64,000 nt of DNA from Xanthomonas hortorum pv. cynarae (lineage in GTDB: Bacteria > Pseudomonadota > Gammaproteobacteria > Xanthomonadales > Xanthomonadaceae), in NCBI RefSeq assembly GCF_002939985.1, contig NZ_MDFM01000001.1, forward strand, positions 62,001 through 126,000. Direction: 5' to 3'. A program made the position numbers and the translations under genes. How positions within the stretch are numbered: the first letter of the stretch is position 1; every line of letters starts with the position of its first letter. The notes under the pieces were generated by a model. That model was not told the DNA's origin, ran no database searches, and saw nothing but the letters and a program-made list of their open reading frames with translations. Shown here in pieces: positions 33,574 through 43,569 of this stretch.

Positions 33574-35280
33574 CTAAATTCCCAACCAACCATGGCGCCG
33601 CGCGAGTGCCTGCGACAACTCAGCAAAATCATCCGCAAACCCATCCATCTCAAACACCCCGGACGCACGGCGCAGCACATCCACCCGCTTACGCAACGCA
33701 CCCAGCGCCGCCGGATCACTCGCCAACGCCACCGCCTTGGCAACAAACGCGGCATCGTCCGCCACATTCATCTCAGCCAACCCAAGATGATGATTCAAGC
33801 TGCCGGCTACCCGCGCCGCAAAGGTCTCCCCAGGCGTCGTCAATACCGGGCAACCCACCCATAACGCATCCGATGCAGTGGTATGCGCGTTGTAAGGATG
33901 CGTATCCAAAAATAAATCCGCATGCCGGTAGCGCGCCAGATACTGCGCATGCGGCAGCTTCGGCATGAATACTAGGCGTTGCGCATCCACGTCTTGGGCC
34001 TGCGCCACCGCACGCAAGCGCGCGTCGGCCTCACCTGGCCCGGACAACAGCCACAGCACGCTGCCCGGCACCGCGCGCAGTACTGCCAACATGCGTGCCA
34101 TGCTGCGCGGATTGAGCTTGTAGCTATTGTTGAAGCAGCACAGCACCACGCCATGCTCGGGCAAGCCGCACTGCGTACGCGAAGGCGGCTCGGCAACCAC
34201 ACGCGAGGTGTCCGATGGCTGAAATGCACCTCGCAAGCGCAACACCTTCTCGCTGTAAAACGGCTCCAGTGACGGCGGCAGCGCGAATGCATCGCCCAGC
34301 ACGTAGTCCATCCACGGCGCACCGGATGTGCCCGGATACGCCAGCCAGTTGAGTTGCACCGGCGCTGGCCGCAGCGCGAACACTTCCGGTCGCCCGCCGC
34401 CGCCCCAGCCGCGCAGATCGAACAACAGATCGATGCCCTGGTCGCGGATGTGCTGCGCAGTGGCCAGATGCCCGAGCGCGGTGACATCGTGCAAGTTCGT
34501 GGCCTGCGCCAGGCGCGCGCGAATCTCGCTGCGGTCATCATGGCTGGTCGCAAACAGATGCACTTGCAATTCCGGCTGTCGGCGGCGCAGTGCTTCGAAT
34601 AACGCCACCGTCAGCAAGCCGGTGGGATGCGCGCCAAACCCATTGGAGACGAAGCCGACCCGCAACGCGCCCTGGCGGCGCACGGCAGTTGGTGGTAACG
34701 GGCGCAGGACGGAAGCAATTGTCTGCGCGCGCGTTCGTGCACACGCGAGCTGTTCGGCAGCGCTGGCGTCCTCGCTCAGGAAGGCGAATGGCTCCACCGC
34801 CGCAACGCCCTGCGCCACGGCGGCACGTACCTGCGCAGCCAGTGCATCCAGCTCGCGCCAATCGCACAGGCGGCGGCGCCAGTTGAGCAATTGCGCAGTG
34901 ATGTAGGGCTCGTCGGGCAGCAAGTGATGTGCACGCGTATACGCGGCCGCCGCAGCTTCGGCCTGGCCCGCGTCTTCCAATGCATGCCCAAGCCACAATG
35001 CGATGCCAGGATGCTGTGGCACCAGGTCCGATGCCTGCTGCAACAACGACGCTGCTTCTGCATGCCGTTGCTGCGCCCAGCGCACCCGTCCAAGCCGCGC
35101 CACCGCTTCCGGATGGCCCGGGTGCAGTGCAAGCGCGCGTTGCACCGCGGCTTCGCCGGCGGCGATCGCGCCCATGCCGAGTTCGGCGTCGGCCAGCATC
35201 AGCCAGGCGATGAAATCGCCGGGGTGGTGTCGCACCGCCTCGCGCAGCTGCAACAGCTCGCGCGGGACCTGTGCACTCAC
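33574..35280 (-). CDS. TPR-containing GT41 glycosyltransferase (O-GlcNAc transferase-like)
   Basis: The 568-residue protein has N-terminal TPR repeats (about 1-160) and a GT41 catalytic region of two Rossmann-like lobes. It corresponds in length and sequence to the crystallised X. campestris OGT-like protein, including H218 in [11 protein letters not shown] and K388 in NSYKLN, residues discussed as active-site/UDP contacts in that structure. GT41 enzymes transfer GlcNAc to Ser/Thr; the bacterial targets are not established. The start is GTG at 35280, overlapping the prfA stop (GTGA), so translation is probably coupled to release factor 1. Confidence 0.93.
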   Translation of the reverse strand: MSAQVPRELLQLREAVRHHPGDFIAWLMLADAELGMGAIAAGEAAVQRALALHPGHPEAVARLGRVRWAQQRHAEAASLLQQASDLVPQHPGIALWLGHALEDAGQAEAAAAAYTRAHHLLPDEPYITAQLLNWRRRLCDWRELDALAAQVRAAVAQGVAAVEPFAFLSEDASAAEQLACARTRAQTIASVLRPLPPTAVRRQGALRVGFVSNGFGAHPTGLLTVALFEALRRRQPELQVHLFATSHDDRSEIRARLAQATNLHDVTALGHLATAQHIRDQGIDLLFDLRGWGGGGRPEVFALRPAPVQLNWLAYPGTSGAPWMDYVLGDAFALPPSLEPFYSEKVLRLRGAFQPSDTSRVVAEPPSRTQCGLPEHGVVLCCFNNSYKLNPRSMARMLAVLRAVPGSVLWLLSGPGEADARLRAVAQAQDVDAQRLVFMPKLPHAQYLARYRHADLFLDTHPYNAHTTASDALWVGCPVLTTPGETFAARVAGSLNHHLGLAEMNVADDAAFVAKAVALASDPAALGALRKRVDVLRRASGVFEMDGFADDFAELSQALARRHGWLGI

Positions 35281-36362
35281 GGGCTGTCGCTCAACCGCGC
35301 CAGTTCGTCGGCCTGGTGTTCGTGCAGTAAGCGTGCGATCAAGGCATCCAGATCGCCTTCGATGATGTTGGGCAGGTCGTACAACGTGAGGCCTTCTACG
35401 CGGTGGTCGGTGATGCGGCCCTGCGGGAAGCTATAGGTGCGGATGCGTTGGCTACGATCACCGCTACCTACCTGCAATTTGCGCGTCTGCGCTTCGGCGG
35501 CCGCCGCCTTGCTGCGTTCGGCTTCCACCAGTTGCGCCTTCAGGCGCTTCATCGCCTTGTCGCGATTGGCGTGCTGGCTGCGCTCGGTCTGGCATTCCAC
35601 CACCACGCCGCTGGGCACGTGGGTAATACGGATTGCCGATTCGGTCTTGTTGACGTGCTGACCGCCGGCACCGGACGAGCGAAATGTATCCACCTTCAGG
35701 TCCGCCGGGTTGATCACGATCTCTTCCACATCGTCGGCTTCGGGAATGATCGCCACCGTGGCGGCCGAGGTATGGATGCGGCCCTGCGATTCGGTGGCCG
35801 GCACGCGCTGCACGCGGTGGGTGCCGGATTCGAACTTCAGCCGCGAATACGCACCGCGCCCGACCACCCGTGCCACCACTTCCTTGTAGCCGCCGTGTTC
35901 GCCGGGGCTGTCGGATTCGATTTCCACCTTCCAGCCCTGACGCTCGGCATAGCGGGCATACATGCGGAACAGATCGCCGGCAAAGATTGCCGCCTCGTCG
36001 CCGCCGGTGCCGGCGCGCACTTCCAGAAACAGATTGCCTTCGTCGCGCGGGTCGCGCGGTACCAGCAGCAGGGCCAGCTGCGCGTCCAGCTCGTCCAGGC
36101 GTGCCTGTGCGGTAGCGATTTCCTCTTCGGCCAGCTCGCGCATTTCCGGGTCGTTGCGCATGGCTTCGGCTGCACTCAGATCTGCCTTGGCGCGCGCTTC
36201 GTCTTCCAGGGCGACGGCCAACGGCTCCAGCTGCGACAGCTCGCGCGACAGCGTGCGGAACTTGTCGTTGTTGCTCACCACCTCGGGGTCGGAGAGCAGG
36301 TGCTGCAGTTCTTCGCGGCGCTCGGCCAGCGCTTCGAGCTTACGGCGCAGGGTCGGCGTCAT
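35277..36362 (-). CDS. prfA: Peptide chain release factor 1
   Basis: The 361-residue class I release factor recognises UAA and UAG. The codon-reading tripeptide PAT is at 188-190 ([11 protein letters not shown]) and the catalytic GGQ at 233-235 ([12 protein letters not shown]), so the methylated glutamine is Q235 as in E. coli. The protein lies between hemA, which it overlaps by 23 bp, and the GT41 gene, which it overlaps by 4 bp. In many bacteria prmC follows in this position; here prmC is elsewhere in the window. Confidence 0.98.
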   Translation of the reverse strand: MTPTLRRKLEALAERREELQHLLSDPEVVSNNDKFRTLSRELSQLEPLAVALEDEARAKADLSAAEAMRNDPEMRELAEEEIATAQARLDELDAQLALLLVPRDPRDEGNLFLEVRAGTGGDEAAIFAGDLFRMYARYAERQGWKVEIESDSPGEHGGYKEVVARVVGRGAYSRLKFESGTHRVQRVPATESQGRIHTSAATVAIIPEADDVEEIVINPADLKVDTFRSSGAGGQHVNKTESAIRITHVPSGVVVECQTERSQHANRDKAMKRLKAQLVEAERSKAAAAEAQTRKLQVGSGDRSQRIRTYSFPQGRITDHRVEGLTLYDLPNIIEGDLDALIARLLHEHQADELARLSDSP

Positions 36363-37638
36363 CAGTCCTCACGATCGGGGTAGCTACAGGGGGATGTTGG
36401 TAACCGGGTTTTTCCGGAAACAGCCGGTCGGCCGCGCTGGTCAGTTCCAGGTCGTTGTTGAGCGCCGCATCGCGTAACGCGGCAGTTGGCGGGTGCAGCA
36501 AACGGTTGGTCAGCGCATGCGCCAGTTGTTCCAGGACTTCATCGGCTGGCTTGCCGTTATTCAATTGCTGGCGCGCCTTGGCCAGCAATTCGTCGCGGGT
36601 GCTGTCGCCGAACGCGCGCAGCCGTTTGAGCGGCGCCTGGCGCGCGTTGGCCTGCACCGTTTCGACATAGCGCGCGACCTGCAGATCGATGATCGCTTCG
36701 GCCTGGTCGGCGGCTTCGCGGCGGCCGCGGCGGTTGTCTTCCACCGCGCGTTCCAGGTCGTCCACCGTGTACAGGTAGGCATCGCCGAGCTCGGCCACCG
36801 AGGCCTCGATATCGCGCGGCACTGCCAGGTCGAACAACAGCATCGGCTTGCGTTTGCGCGCGCGTAGCGCCTGTTCCACCTGCACCCGGGTCACGATTGG
36901 CTCGCGTGCGGCAGTAGCCGAAAACACCACGTCGGCCTCGGCCAGATGGCGGTCCAGATCGGTCAGCGGCAACGCATAGCCACCGTGCTGGCTCGCCAAC
37001 GTCTGCGCATGTGCAAGGGTGCGGTTGGCGATCAGCAAGCGGCGCACGCGGCCTTCGCTCAGATGTTTGGCGGCCAGCTCGATGGTTTCGCCGGCACCGA
37101 TCAGCAGTACCGTGGATTCGTTGAGGCGGGCAAACGATTCCTGCGCCAGCCGCACCGCAGTGGAGGCCACCGACACCGGATTGGCGCCGACACGGGTATC
37201 GGTGCGCGCACGCTTGGCCACCGAGAAGGTCTGCTGAAACAGGCGGTCCAGCCCGCTGCCCAGCGCACCGTGCGCACGTGCCACCGCCCAGGCGTCCTTC
37301 ACCTGACCCAGAATCTGCGGCTCGCCCAGCACCATCGAATCCAGCCCGGTGGCGACGCGAAACAGATGCCGCACCGCCGCTTCTTCCTGATGCTGATACA
37401 GATAACCGCTCAAGCCCGGCGCATGTGTCTCCAGCCAGGTCACCAGGCTGTGCGGGTCGTCGGCCATCGCGTACAGCTCGGTGCGGTTGCAGGTGGACAG
37501 CAACGCGGCCTCGCGCACCTGCGGCAACGCGCGCAAGGATTCGAGCGCGCGCGGCAGCGCCTCACCTGCGAACGCCGCGCGTTCGCGCAGGTCCACAGGT
37601 GCGGTCTGGTGATTCAGTCCGAGCACCCACAACGTCAT
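36340..37638 (-). CDS. hemA: Glutamyl-tRNA reductase
   Basis: The 432-residue enzyme reduces glutamyl-tRNA(Glu) to glutamate-1-semialdehyde with NADPH, the first committed step of C5-pathway tetrapyrrole synthesis. The catalytic cysteine is C50 in [11 protein letters not shown]. The family motif [19 protein letters not shown] and the NADPH-domain segment [17 protein letters not shown] are intact. It is the first gene of the hemA-prfA-GT41 unit. It is divergent from the TPR gene; only 65 bp separates the two starts, so their promoters overlap. Confidence 0.97.
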   Translation of the reverse strand: MTLWVLGLNHQTAPVDLRERAAFAGEALPRALESLRALPQVREAALLSTCNRTELYAMADDPHSLVTWLETHAPGLSGYLYQHQEEAAVRHLFRVATGLDSMVLGEPQILGQVKDAWAVARAHGALGSGLDRLFQQTFSVAKRARTDTRVGANPVSVASTAVRLAQESFARLNESTVLLIGAGETIELAAKHLSEGRVRRLLIANRTLAHAQTLASQHGGYALPLTDLDRHLAEADVVFSATAAREPIVTRVQVEQALRARKRKPMLLFDLAVPRDIEASVAELGDAYLYTVDDLERAVEDNRRGRREAADQAEAIIDLQVARYVETVQANARQAPLKRLRAFGDSTRDELLAKARQQLNNGKPADEVLEQLAHALTNRLLHPPTAALRDAALNNDLELTSAADRLFPEKPGYQHPPVATPIVRTDDADPAP

Positions 37639-37703
37639 TGTTCAGTTGCTTGCGATAAGCTGGCGGCCATTCAGGGCCCCATTTTACGGCCCGGTTGCCC
37701 CCG

Positions 37704-39392
37704 ATGCCTGTACCGATTCGCATCCTGAGTGTTCTTTTGCTGGTAGCAGTCTCCGCCAACGCCATTGCAGCACCCAAAAAAGCTCCGCCCACGCCGCCGA
37801 CCAGCAGCGCCGGCACCACGTCGCTGGAACCCGTGCTCGCCGGTGAATTCGCCTTGCAGGCCGGGCAGTTGGACGATGCCGCCCGCGCCTATCTGGACGC
37901 GGCCAAGGCCGAAGCCGGCGACGCCGGGCTGGCCGAACGCGCCGCCCGCATCGCCATGCTGGCCAACGACGATGCCCGCGCGGTCGAAGCCCTGGCGCTG
38001 TGGCGCGCGCGCGCGCCCTCGTCGATGGCCATGCGCAGCACCGAAGCCTCGCTGGCCCTGCGTCGTAACGACCTGCGCACCGCACGCCGCGACCTGCTCG
38101 GCCTGCTCAAGGAGCCCGACCCACGCGGCTGGCGCTTCGCCCTGATTGCCCTGGCCAATGGCGGGCGCGAGCCGGAAGCCTCGGCCGACGCGCTCGAAGA
38201 CCTGGTCAAGGCCGGCGCCATCCCCAATCAGATCGAGGCCTGGCAGGAATTCGGCCGGCTCGCCCTGCGCATGGAGCGCCCGGCGCTGGCCAAGCGCATC
38301 GTGGACGAAGTAGTGCGCCGCTTTCCCGAAGAGCCGCGCGTGGCCTTGTTGCACGCCACTCAGCTGCAGCAGGAAGGCAAGAACGACGAAGCGCTGGCGC
38401 TGCTGAAGAACATCGAGCCGCAGGCGGTGAAGGACTCCGAGCTGCGTGGTGCGCTGGCATTCGCCTACGACGCCATGGGCCAGACCGAGGCGGCTGCACG
38501 AGTGCTCTCGACCGGGCCGCAGGACACCCAGACCTACGGGCTGCGTGCCTCCATGCTCGCCAAGGAAAAAGACCGCACCTCGCTGGAGGCGCTGTACGGC
38601 GAGCTCAAGCGCAACGCCACCAAGCCCGATCCGGACCGTCGCCTGCTGCTCGGCAAGATCGCCGAGTTCCTCAAGCGTTACGACGAAGCAGTGGAGTGGT
38701 ATCGCGGCGTGCCCGGCGGCCCGCAGCTGAGCGAAGCGCGTCTGCGCGCGGCCAGCGCACTGTACGAACTGGGCCGCAAGCCCGAGGCGCTTGCCGAAGC
38801 CCGCGCGCTGCAGGGCGATGCCAGCGCCGACGATGATGCGCGTCGCGACGCCTATGTGCTCGAAGCCGATCTGCACCAACGTGCCGGCGATGCACCGGGG
38901 GAACTGGATGCTTTCGAGCGCGGCCTGGCTGCGTATCCAGACGACGGCGCGCTGCTGTATGCACGCGGCCTGGCCTGGGAACGCCGTGACGACGTCCCGC
39001 GTGCCGAGGCCGATCTGCGCAAGATTCTGGTGGCCGAGCCGGAAAATGTCGGGGCCCTCAACGCGCTGGGCTACACCCTGGCCGACCGCACCACCCGCTA
39101 CAAGGAGGCGCTGGCGCTGATCGACCGCGCCCGTACTGCCGATCCGGACAACCCGGCCATCGTCGACAGCTACGGCTGGGTGCTGTACCGCATGGGTCGC
39201 CTGAAGGAAGCCCTGGTGCAGCTGCGCCGCGCCTGGGCGCTGGTCAAGGACCCGGAAATCGCCGCGCATGTCGGCGAAGTGCTGTGGGTCAGCGGCAAGC
39301 AGGACGAGGCACGGCGCTATTTCGATGAAGCGCGCCGTCTCGATCCCGACAACCGCGCGCTGCAACGCGCCGTGGAAAAGTTCGGGCTATGA
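37704..39392 (+). CDS. Tetratricopeptide repeat protein with signal peptide
   Basis: The 562-residue protein begins with a signal peptide ([23 protein letters not shown]) and then consists of about ten degenerate TPR units, clearest near the end ([81 protein letters not shown]). It is probably a periplasmic or outer-membrane-associated scaffold. The ATG at 37704 is preferred to a TTG 9 bp upstream. Its stop overlaps the lolB start (ATGA), and TPR proteins are often found next to lolB, so an envelope-assembly role is likely. Confidence 0.9.
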   Translation: MPVPIRILSVLLLVAVSANAIAAPKKAPPTPPTSSAGTTSLEPVLAGEFALQAGQLDDAARAYLDAAKAEAGDAGLAERAARIAMLANDDARAVEALALWRARAPSSMAMRSTEASLALRRNDLRTARRDLLGLLKEPDPRGWRFALIALANGGREPEASADALEDLVKAGAIPNQIEAWQEFGRLALRMERPALAKRIVDEVVRRFPEEPRVALLHATQLQQEGKNDEALALLKNIEPQAVKDSELRGALAFAYDAMGQTEAAARVLSTGPQDTQTYGLRASMLAKEKDRTSLEALYGELKRNATKPDPDRRLLLGKIAEFLKRYDEAVEWYRGVPGGPQLSEARLRAASALYELGRKPEALAEARALQGDASADDDARRDAYVLEADLHQRAGDAPGELDAFERGLAAYPDDGALLYARGLAWERRDDVPRAEADLRKILVAEPENVGALNALGYTLADRTTRYKEALALIDRARTADPDNPAIVDSYGWVLYRMGRLKEALVQLRRAWALVKDPEIAAHVGEVLWVSGKQDEARRYFDEARRLDPDNRALQRAVEKFGL

Positions 39393-40045
39393 GGGGTGGT
39401 GTAGTCCGCGCACTGGCCCTGAGCGGGCTGCTGCTCGCAGGCTTGTCCGGCTGCGTCAGCGTGCCGCGCGGGCAGGGCAGTGGTGCGGCCGTGGTCGAGC
39501 AGGTCTCCGATGGCGCGCGTCAGGCCGAAGCCGCACGTCAGGCCTGGTTGCAGGCGCACCCGAACTGGTCGTTCCAGGGCCGGGTGGCGATCAGCAAGGG
39601 CAGCAATGGCGGCAGCGGCCGCATCGACTGGCAGCAGGACGGCCCGCGCTATCGCGTGCAGCTCAGCGCGCCGGTGACCCGGCAGAGCTGGGTGCTCACC
39701 GGCGACACCACTACCGGCGCCGGGCGTTTGGAAGGCCTGGAAGGCGGCCCTCGCAGCGGCGCAGATGCCGAGCAGGTACTGCTGGAAGCAACCGGATGGA
39801 CCATCCCGGTCAACCAGATGCCCGATTGGGTACGCGCACTGCGGATCGCCGATGCGGGCGCAGAGCGCGTGGATCTGGATGCTGCCGGCCGCCCACGCAC
39901 TGTGCAGCAGGACGGTTGGATCATCGACTTTCTCGCCTGGGCCCCGGCCAGCGCCGGCCAGCCCGAGCTGCCGCAGCGCATCGAAGCCCGCAACGGCGAA
40001 GCCAAGGTGCGCCTGCTCATCGACCAATGGACGGTCTCGCCCTGA
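39389..40045 (+). CDS. lolB: Outer-membrane lipoprotein receptor LolB
   Basis: The 218-residue lipoprotein has the lipobox LSGC (C22) and the LolB beta-barrel-like fold ([44 protein letters not shown]; then [22 protein letters not shown]). LolB takes lipoproteins from LolA and inserts them into the outer membrane. lolB next to ispE and prs is the conserved gammaproteobacterial order. Start overlaps the TPR stop; end overlaps the ispE start (TGATG). Confidence 0.95.
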   Translation: MRGGVVRALALSGLLLAGLSGCVSVPRGQGSGAAVVEQVSDGARQAEAARQAWLQAHPNWSFQGRVAISKGSNGGSGRIDWQQDGPRYRVQLSAPVTRQSWVLTGDTTTGAGRLEGLEGGPRSGADAEQVLLEATGWTIPVNQMPDWVRALRIADAGAERVDLDAAGRPRTVQQDGWIIDFLAWAPASAGQPELPQRIEARNGEAKVRLLIDQWTVSP

Positions 40046-40914
40046 TGTCAGCGTTGGAAGCGGGCTGGTCGGCGTGGCCTGCGCCGGCCAAGCTCAATCT
40101 GTTTTTGCAGATCGTCGGCCGTCGCGCCGATGGCTATCACCTGCTGCAAACCGTGTTCCGGCTGCTGGACTGGGGGGACACCATTCATCTTCGTCTGCGC
40201 AGCGACGGCCTGATCCGGCGCATCGGCGACAGTCTGCCGGGCGTGGCCGAGGACGATGATCTGGTGATCCGCGCCGCGCGCCTGCTGCAATCCAGCGCTG
40301 GCGCGCAGGCCGGCGCCGACATCCGGGTCGACAAACGCATCCCTGCCGGCGGCGGTTTCGGCGGCGGGTCGTCGGATGCGGCCACCGTGCTGGTCGCGCT
40401 CAATGCCTTGTGGGGACTGGGTTTGCCGGTCGATGCCCTGGCCGAGCTGGGCTTGCGGCTTGGCGCCGACGTGCCGGTGTTCGTGCGCGGACACAACGCC
40501 TGGGCCGAAGGCATCGGCGAACAACTGACCCCGATCAGCCTCTCCAAAGCATCCTATGTGCTGGTCGATCCAGGCATTCACGTGCCCACACCTGTTTTAT
40601 TTCAATCACAGGAATTGACGCGGGATGCCGCGCCCGTGAAAATAGCGGACTTCGCTTCGGGTTCTCTGCTCGACAATGCGTTCGAGCCGGTCCTCCGGCG
40701 CCGTGAACCCGCCATCGAGGCAGTGTTCCAGGCGCTTTCCAGGATCGGGACGCCGCGTTTGACCGGGTCAGGGAGCGGTTGTTTCGTCGAATTCGCCACG
40801 CGCGCTGCTGCAGAGCAGGCCTTGGCGCAGTTGCCGGACAATCTGAGGGCGTGGGTTGTGGAAGGTGCAGCGCACTCGCCACTGCTCGACGCACTGGACG
40901 CGAGACAAGTTTGA
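40045..40914 (+). CDS. ispE: 4-diphosphocytidyl-2-C-methyl-D-erythritol kinase
   Basis: The 289-residue GHMP kinase phosphorylates CDP-ME in the MEP isoprenoid pathway. It shows the N-terminal [24 protein letters not shown], the phosphate loop [18 protein letters not shown] and the third motif [13 protein letters not shown]. Either the ATG at 40045 (TGATG overlap with lolB) or one 18 bp upstream could be used; the former gives the usual [18 protein letters not shown] start. The gene for tRNA-Gln starts 3 bp after its stop, so the tRNA is likely processed from a longer transcript. Confidence 0.95.
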   Translation: MSALEAGWSAWPAPAKLNLFLQIVGRRADGYHLLQTVFRLLDWGDTIHLRLRSDGLIRRIGDSLPGVAEDDDLVIRAARLLQSSAGAQAGADIRVDKRIPAGGGFGGGSSDAATVLVALNALWGLGLPVDALAELGLRLGADVPVFVRGHNAWAEGIGEQLTPISLSKASYVLVDPGIHVPTPVLFQSQELTRDAAPVKIADFASGSLLDNAFEPVLRRREPAIEAVFQALSRIGTPRLTGSGSGCFVEFATRAAAEQALAQLPDNLRAWVVEGAAHSPLLDALDARQV

Positions 40915-40917
40915 TGC

Positions 40918-40994
40918 AGGGGCGTCGCCAAGAGGCCCAAGGCACCAGGTTTTGATCCTGGCATTCGTAGGTTCGAATCCTACCGCCCCTGCCA
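40918..40994 (+). tRNA. tRNA-Gln (anticodon TTG)
   Basis: The acceptor stem AGGGGCG/CGCCCCT, an anticodon stem CCAGG/CCTGG with TTG at 40952-40954, and an encoded CCA end are present. It lies between ispE and prs. Confidence 0.97.
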
Positions 40995-41000
40995 TTTTAT

Positions 41001-41066
41001 GCAGGTCCCTCTGCAACAGTCGTAGACGCAGGTCCCTCTGCAACAGCCCGCACATCCATGTGCGGG
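41001..41066. repeat. Short direct repeat and hairpin between tRNA-Gln and prs
   Basis: GCAGGTCCCTCTGCAACAG occurs twice with a 27-bp period (41001-41019 and 41028-41046). A palindrome CCCGCACAT-CC-ATGTGCGGG follows (41047-41066). The hairpin resembles the GCACATCC-type hairpins in the repeat block near 33.0 kb. Confidence 0.75.
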
Positions 41067-41157
41067 GATTGAAAGAAAAGCAAAGCCTGGCATTGGTTCG
41101 GCTTTATTCCGCTCCACCATCGACCCACCCGCTCTTTGCCGCCGCCCGAGAGATCTC

Positions 41158-42117
41158 ATGCAAGACCAACGTAATCTGCTGGTGTTCTCCGGCAATGCCA
41201 ACAAGCCGCTTGCCAAGAGCATCTGCAAGGAGCTTGGCGTTCGCATGGGCAAGGCGCTGGTCACGCGCTTTTCCGATGGCGAAGTACAGGTCGAAATCGA
41301 AGAGAGCGTGCGCCGGCAGGAAGTGTTCGTCATCCAGCCGACCTGCGCGCCAAGCGCCGAAAACCTGATGGAGCTGCTGGTGCTGATCGACGCGCTCAAG
41401 CGCGCCAGCGCCGCGTCGGTGACTGCGGTGATTCCGTACTTCGGTTACTCGCGCCAGGACCGCCGCATGCGTTCCTCGCGCGTGCCGATCACCGCCAAGG
41501 TCGCCGCCAAGATGATCTGCGCGATGGAGGCCGACCGCGTGTTGACGGTCGATCTGCATGCCGACCAGATCCAGGGCTTTTTCGATGTGCCGGTCGACAA
41601 CGTCTACGCCTCGCCGCTGCTGCTGGCCGACATCTGGCGCGCCTACGGCACCGATAACCTGATCGTGGTCTCGCCGGACGTGGGCGGTGTGGTGCGCGCG
41701 CGCGCCGTCGCCAAGCGTCTGGACGATGCGGACCTGGCCATCATCGACAAGCGCCGTCCGCGCGCCAATGTCGCCACGGTGATGAACATCATCGGCGACG
41801 TGCAGGGCAAGACCTGTGTGCTGGTCGACGATCTGGTCGATACCGCCGGCACTTTGTGTGCAGCCGCTGCAGCGCTGAAGCAGCGCGGCGCGCTCAAGGT
41901 CGTGGCCTACATCACCCACCCGGTGCTGTCCGGCCCGGCGGTGGACAACATCAACAATTCGCAGCTCGACGAGCTGGTGGTCACCGACACGATTCCGTTG
42001 AACGAAGCCGCGCGCACCTGCGCCAAGATTCGTCAGCTGAGCGTGGCCGAACTGCTGGCCGAGACCATTCGCCGCATCGCCTTCGGCGAGTCGGTCAGCT
42101 CGCTCTACGTCGACTGA
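41158..42117 (+). CDS. prs: Ribose-phosphate pyrophosphokinase
   Basis: The 319-residue class I enzyme makes PRPP from ribose-5-phosphate and ATP for purine, pyrimidine, histidine and tryptophan synthesis. It has [16 protein letters not shown] near the N-terminus, the pyrophosphate motif FGYSRQDRR, the [21 protein letters not shown] block and the PRPP loop [12 protein letters not shown]. The start at 41158 is an ATG giving [18 protein letters not shown]. It is followed by rplY after a 109-bp spacer with three hairpins. Confidence 0.97.
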   Translation: MQDQRNLLVFSGNANKPLAKSICKELGVRMGKALVTRFSDGEVQVEIEESVRRQEVFVIQPTCAPSAENLMELLVLIDALKRASAASVTAVIPYFGYSRQDRRMRSSRVPITAKVAAKMICAMEADRVLTVDLHADQIQGFFDVPVDNVYASPLLLADIWRAYGTDNLIVVSPDVGGVVRARAVAKRLDDADLAIIDKRRPRANVATVMNIIGDVQGKTCVLVDDLVDTAGTLCAAAAALKQRGALKVVAYITHPVLSGPAVDNINNSQLDELVVTDTIPLNEAARTCAKIRQLSVAELLAETIRRIAFGESVSSLYVD

Positions 42118-42127
42118 TTTTTCATTC

Positions 42128-42202
42128 GGTGCCCGGTTCTCCGGGTGCCTGCACCACGTCTCACCTGGTCGCGGGTGAGACGCTTCATCGCCGCGAGGCG
42201 AT
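42128..42202 (+). promoter_or_regulatory. Three hairpins in the prs-rplY spacer
   Basis: In order: GGTGCCCGG-TTCT-CCGGGTGCC (42128-42149, two G-T pairs), CGTCTCACC/GGTGAGACG with an 8-nt loop (42157-42182), and ATCGCC-GCGA-GGCGAT (42187-42202). The last ends shortly before the rplY start. They could form a leader or attenuator for L25. Confidence 0.55.
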
Positions 42203-42226
42203 ATTCCAAACCAGGTAGTAAATCCA

Positions 42227-42862
42227 ATGGCAAAGACACACGAAATCAAGGTCGAGCGCCGCGCGAACGAGGGGAAGGGTGCGAGCCGCCGCCTACGTCA
42301 CGCTGGCGTCATTCCGGCCATCGTCTACGGTGGCGAACTCGAGCCGGTCAGCATCCAGCTCAACCACGAGCAGATCTGGCTTGCCCAGCAAAACGAGTGG
42401 TTCTACTCGTCGATCCTCGACCTGAACCTCAATGGCGACGTGCAGCAGGTCCTGCTGCGTGACATGCAGCGCCATCCGTTCAAGCAGCTGATCATCCACA
42501 TCGACTTCCAGCGCGTCAGCGCCAACGAGAAGCTCAGCGCCGCTGTGCCGCTGCACTTCGTCAACGAAGCAACCTCGCCGGCCGGTAAGTCCAGCGAAGT
42601 GGTCGTGACGCACGAACTGAACGAAGTTCAGGTCGTCTGCCTGCCGAAGGATCTGCCGGAGTTCATCGAAGTGGACCTCGGTGCCCTGGAAGTTGGCAAC
42701 GTGATCCATCTGTCCGAGATCAAGCTGCCGGCCGGTGTGGAAATTCCGGAGCTGAAGCTGGGCAAGGAGCACGACGTGGCGGTGGTTGCTGCCAAGCACG
42801 TGCGCATCGAAGAAGAAGACGCTGCCGGTGAAGAAGGTAGCGAAGGCGCCGAGACCAAGTAA
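42227..42862 (+). CDS. rplY: 50S ribosomal protein L25/general stress protein Ctc
   Basis: The 211-residue protein is the long L25/Ctc form: an N-terminal 5S rRNA-binding domain (KTHEIKVERRANEGKGASRRLRHAGVIPAIVYGG, to about 95) followed by a TL5-like C-terminal domain and an acidic tail (EEEDAAGEEGSEGAE). E. coli L25 has only the first domain (94 residues). The order prs-rplY-pth-ychF is conserved in many bacteria. It starts with an ATG at 42227. A hairpin follows the stop. Confidence 0.96.
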   Translation: MAKTHEIKVERRANEGKGASRRLRHAGVIPAIVYGGELEPVSIQLNHEQIWLAQQNEWFYSSILDLNLNGDVQQVLLRDMQRHPFKQLIIHIDFQRVSANEKLSAAVPLHFVNEATSPAGKSSEVVVTHELNEVQVVCLPKDLPEFIEVDLGALEVGNVIHLSEIKLPAGVEIPELKLGKEHDVAVVAAKHVRIEEEDAAGEEGSEGAETK

Positions 42863-42869
42863 TCCGTCG

Positions 42870-42900
42870 GCCGATCCCTCGCACTGCGCGGGGGATCGGC
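42870..42900 (+). terminator. Hairpin between rplY and pth
   Basis: GCCGATCCC pairs perfectly with GGGATCGGC around an inner CGC/GCG stem. There is no U tract, and pth starts 14 bp later, so it looks like an attenuator or processing site. Confidence 0.55.
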
Positions 42901-42913
42901 TGCGGTGACTGGC

Positions 42914-43492
42914 ATGTCTGCACTCCGCCTGATTGTGGGACTCGGGAATCCCGGTCCGGAACACGCGCAAACCCGGCACAACGCCGGGTTTCGTTTCGTC
43001 GATGCCCTCGTCGAGCGCCATGGCGCGCGCTGGGGGCTGGATGCCAAGTTGTTCGGCGAGACCGCCAAGGTCGAGATCGCCGGGCATCCGGTCTGGCTGC
43101 TCAAGCCGGCCACCTTCATGAATCTCAGCGGCAAATCGATCACCGCCGCGTTGCGGTTCTGGAAGATCGAGCCGGAACAGCTGCTCGTTGCACACGACGA
43201 ACTGGATCTGGCGCCGGGCACTGCGCGGCTCAAGTTCGATGGTGGCCACGGCGGCCAGAACGGTCTGCGCGATACCATCCGCCTGCTGGGGCACGGCAAA
43301 TTTCACCGCTTGCGTGTCGGCATTGGTCATCCCGGTCACAAGGATCGCGTGGTGCCATGGGTGCTGGGACGGGCAGGGCGCGACGACGATGCGGCGATCG
43401 GTGCGGCAGTGGACGCCGCCATCGATGTGCTGCCGCTGGCAGTGGAAGGTAATTTCAACGAGGCGATGAAGCGCCTGCATACGGAAAAATAG
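42914..43492 (+). CDS. pth: Peptidyl-tRNA hydrolase
   Basis: The 192-residue enzyme recycles peptidyl-tRNA that drops off the ribosome. The family signature [21 protein letters not shown] with catalytic H22, the MNLSG block ([13 protein letters not shown]), HDELDLAPG and [16 protein letters not shown] are all present. E. coli Pth has 194 residues. The ATG at 42914 is preferred; an in-frame GTG lies 9 bp upstream. It is followed by a 77-bp spacer with a dispersed inverted repeat, then ychF. Confidence 0.96.
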   Translation: MSALRLIVGLGNPGPEHAQTRHNAGFRFVDALVERHGARWGLDAKLFGETAKVEIAGHPVWLLKPATFMNLSGKSITAALRFWKIEPEQLLVAHDELDLAPGTARLKFDGGHGGQNGLRDTIRLLGHGKFHRLRVGIGHPGHKDRVVPWVLGRAGRDDDAAIGAAVDAAIDVLPLAVEGNFNEAMKRLHTEK

Positions 43493-43557
43493 AGAATGGG
43501 GAATCGGGAATGGGAGGAGCGCTGCTCTTGCCATTCTCGATTCCCGATTCTCCATTC
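43492..43557. repeat. Imperfect inverted repeat of the GGGAATCG family between pth and ychF
   Basis: A left arm starting GAGAATGGGGAATCGGGAAT and a right arm CCATTCTCGATTCCCGATTC are inverted relative to each other with a few mismatches. It fills nearly the whole spacer and belongs to the same family as the elements at 49.3 kb and 50.5 kb. Confidence 0.75.
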
Positions 43558-43569
43558 ACTGGAAAACCC

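Noticed and set aside
40027..40044. Upstream ispE start at 40027.
   Set aside because: It overlaps lolB by 19 bp and adds six residues before the family N-terminus. The start at 40045 makes the common TGATG coupling, though the other cannot be excluded.
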